Below are positions 61,150-64,000 of a stretch of DNA of 64,000 nucleotides, in pieces. This DNA comes from Atherinomorus stipes (lineage: Eukaryota > Chordata > Actinopteri > Atheriniformes > Atherinidae), in the NCBI GenBank assembly GCA_023101725.1, contig JALJCO010010139.1, positions 62,001 to 126,000 of the forward strand. Reading direction: 5' to 3'. A program made the translations under genes and the position numbers. Positions within the stretch are counted from its first letter, which is position 1, and each line of letters opens with the position of its first letter. Under the pieces are notes generated by a model, which had not been told where the DNA came from, made no database searches, and saw nothing but the letters and a program-made list of their open reading frames with translations.

Positions 61150-61800
61150 CAGAAGAAGTCATTTTGGGGTTGGCAGTTGCTGGTCTTGGTCCGCTGGGGC
61201 CTGGGCTATGAGACCACGAGGGGCTCCAGCTTGGGCCGCCCTCTGCGGGGATGCATGTCCGTCCCTTTGGGGGGGTGACTGGGGTCCGGGCCTCTGGGTG
61301 GCTGCTGGGAACCCGGGTCTCGGGCCGTGCGGGCTTCCTCCTCCTTGCAGAGACGAGGTTGCATCTGCATGACTGCATCACCATAGAGCACCCTTTATCA
61401 TGCATGATGACACTGTGATGCTGCTTCCCATTGCTCTGACTAGGTTGTACCTCTTCTCTGCGTAGTTCTGAGTGTGTATGTATGATCTGATGATACTTAA
61501 GCCACCTGCTGGTCTTCCTGTAGGGGATTGCTAGTTTTGTTTTCCAGCATAGACCTTGGAATGTGTTTAGGGGTTTTTGTACAGATGCATCAGTGAACTG
61601 TGTAAGTGGATCCATTTTTCTCTCTCTCTCTCTTTTCCTCACTCCTTTCTCTTTGTTCCACTTTCTATCATCACTTCTGTTGACTTTCATTTTTCTCTAG
61701 TCAAGCCCAGCAATATGATGTAAAATGCTGCTATAAACAAATGTTTAAAGAAATAAAATAAACAGGATATCAAGGGGAGCCTTGTGTTCATAAAGCTCCC
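61150..61800. repeat. GC-rich then pyrimidine-rich dispersed fish repeat
   Basis: A GC-rich block (61180-61370) is followed by TCTCTCTCTCTC and the tail CAAGCCCAGCAATATGATGT then AAATAAAATAAACAG, resembling the 3' end of a fish non-LTR element. A 181-residue complementary frame is not a credible gene. Confidence 0.5.
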
Positions 61801-61938
61801 CTTGGCAAAGCAAATCTGTTCAACACAATAAAGCAATCGGATCATCATTCTGCTCGCTCTGATGCTAGACAGGACAAGTTAAAAGAAAAAAAAACTGTGA
61901 GGTGGGTGAATTTTTTTTCAGAACTCATCTGTTTAAAC

Positions 61939-62149
61939 TAGTGCTTCTCATCTCAATCCTGGTCCTCAGGGACCCCTGCCCTGCTGGTTTTCCAGATATT
62001 CCTACTTCAACACACCTGACTCAGATGAAAGGCTCGTTAGCAGGCTTGCAAAGAACTTGATGAGCAGTTGAGTTGATCTGAATCAGGTGTGGTGGAGTTG
62101 GAAACCTGGAATACATGCAGGGCAGGGGTCCCTGGGTCGAGAAACCCTG
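61939..62149. mobile_element. hAT-type MITE related to 60102-60315
   Basis: Inverted ends near CTCATCTCAATCCTGGTCCT and GGTCCCTGGGTCGAGAAACC. Flanks gtttaaac and gtttagac give an 8-bp duplication with one mismatch. Confidence 0.8.
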
Positions 62150-62174
62150 GTTTAGACATTATTTAATCTTGAAA

Positions 62175-62560
62175 ATCACCCATAAGTGTCCTTTTGATTG
62201 ACATGCAGCAGACCGGAAGCTCGGCCTGCCGACTGGTGGCTCCTCGTTAGCTCCTTGTTTGCTCTCAGTAAGGTCTCAGTTTGTAGCAGAGTAGCACAAG
62301 GGCGGCTTTTAGTCAGATAATAGCAAGTCTAAGCCTGTCTCACCTTTACACTGCCACTTAGAGGATTAATCTTTGTTAGCCCCTGTTAGTTTCGAGTTAG
62401 TTCGGTTTGCGTTTAGCCCAGAGTACGTCAGCTGTCAATCATTTGCCCAGCGCCTTGGAGCAGCCTTGAAGTATTTTCCAGGAGTGACGCAACACGGCAA
62501 GATGGCGACGGTGGGACACGCCCAACTGGCTTCACGTTTAGCTCTTCAGAAACCAACGGG
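62175..62560. repeat. Dispersed repeat, copy B (inverted relative to 58810-59490)
   Basis: GTCCTTTTGATTGACATGCA, GTCAGCTGTCAATCATTTGC, TATTTTCCAGGAGTGACGCA and GATGGCGACGGTGGGACACG match copy A in reverse complement. Confidence 0.75.
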
Positions 62561-62755
62561 TGACGTAGCGGAAGGTTCGTCCCTCTGTGGGGGTTTGCTC
62601 TGTTTTGCAGCCAGCCCCTTGTGGATGAGGAAAGAATTGCATTTTTTTAACTTTACTTCTGGGGTTCACTCTTCTCCAGCGAAGTTTGCCCCTTGTTAAA
62701 AACCAAAACTGACTTGAATCCAGAACGATCTGGTGGTTGAACCAAGTCCTGCTTG

Positions 62756-63768
<1,013 letters not shown>

Positions 63769-63794
63769 TTAGCGAAGGCAAGAAAATGGGGCAA

Positions 63795-63960
63795 CATTGT
63801 GAGGACCGTTTTGTGTGTTTAACCAACAAAGTGAGGACATTTTGGCCGGTCCTCACGAAGAAAGCTTTAGAAAAAAAAACCTTTTTGAGGGTCAAGGTTT
63901 ATTTTAGAGTTTAGGTTACAATTAGATTTTGGTTAGGGTTGGGGCAGAATAACTTTTTTT
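63795..63960. repeat. Dispersed repeat with GTGAGGACATTTTGGCCGGT motif
   Basis: Repeated GTGAGGAC...TTTTG.CC blocks followed by TTAGGTTACAATTAGATTTT and GGTTAGGGTTGG, a repeat type familiar in fish genomes. It lies in a cpxm1 intron. Confidence 0.5.
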
Positions 63961-64000
63961 TTCATCCTTGACCTTATTTCTTGGAGTTTACACGTGCATT

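Noticed and set aside
61145..61690. 181-aa minus-strand open frame
   Set aside because: It spans a GC-rich dispersed repeat and a TC-rich tail; composition alone explains it.

Overview
This is vertebrate nuclear DNA, almost certainly from a ray-finned (teleost) fish. The evidence is short exons with consensus splice sites, proteins close to vertebrate orthologues, and introns and intergenic DNA full of fish-type repeats: Tc1-like elements, hAT-type elements with 8-bp target duplications, L2/CR1-type LINE pieces and long microsatellites. There is no bacterial, phage or CRISPR content.

Three genes are visible. (1) Left edge, minus strand: the first coding exon (1271-1783) of a Dbl-family Rho guanine nucleotide exchange factor, best matched to ARHGEF37. 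The rest of it lies left of the window. A candidate non-coding first exon ends at 7264. (2) 24.2-58.6 kb, plus strand: a complete elp1 (IKBKAP) gene, the Elongator scaffold. I resolved one 5' UTR exon and 35 coding exons, which join in frame into 3951 nt, or 1316 residues plus stop. Human ELP1 has 1332 residues. (3) Right edge, minus strand: the last three coding exons of cpxm1 (M14 carboxypeptidase-like), convergent with elp1.

The 1.8-24 kb interval is gene-poor and holds LINE relics, Tc1-like and hAT-like elements and simple repeats. The elp1 introns carry many transposons, several nested with readable target duplications. The intron after coding exon 13 holds a 4.2-kb hAT-type element containing a second inverted-repeat element, which contains a piggyBac-type TTAA element and a hAT MITE. 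The intron after coding exon 8 is mostly transposon.

No new multi-gene system is apparent. The most informative points are a GC-AG intron in elp1, an unusual donor on the exon equivalent to human ELP1 exon 20 (the familial dysautonomia exon), the nested transposons with their target duplications, an inverted pair of hAT copies flanking elp1 coding exons 14-16, a decayed THAP-domain fragment, and a nearly C-free tract in an intron. All family assignments come from reading the sequence and remembered family features; no database search was run.
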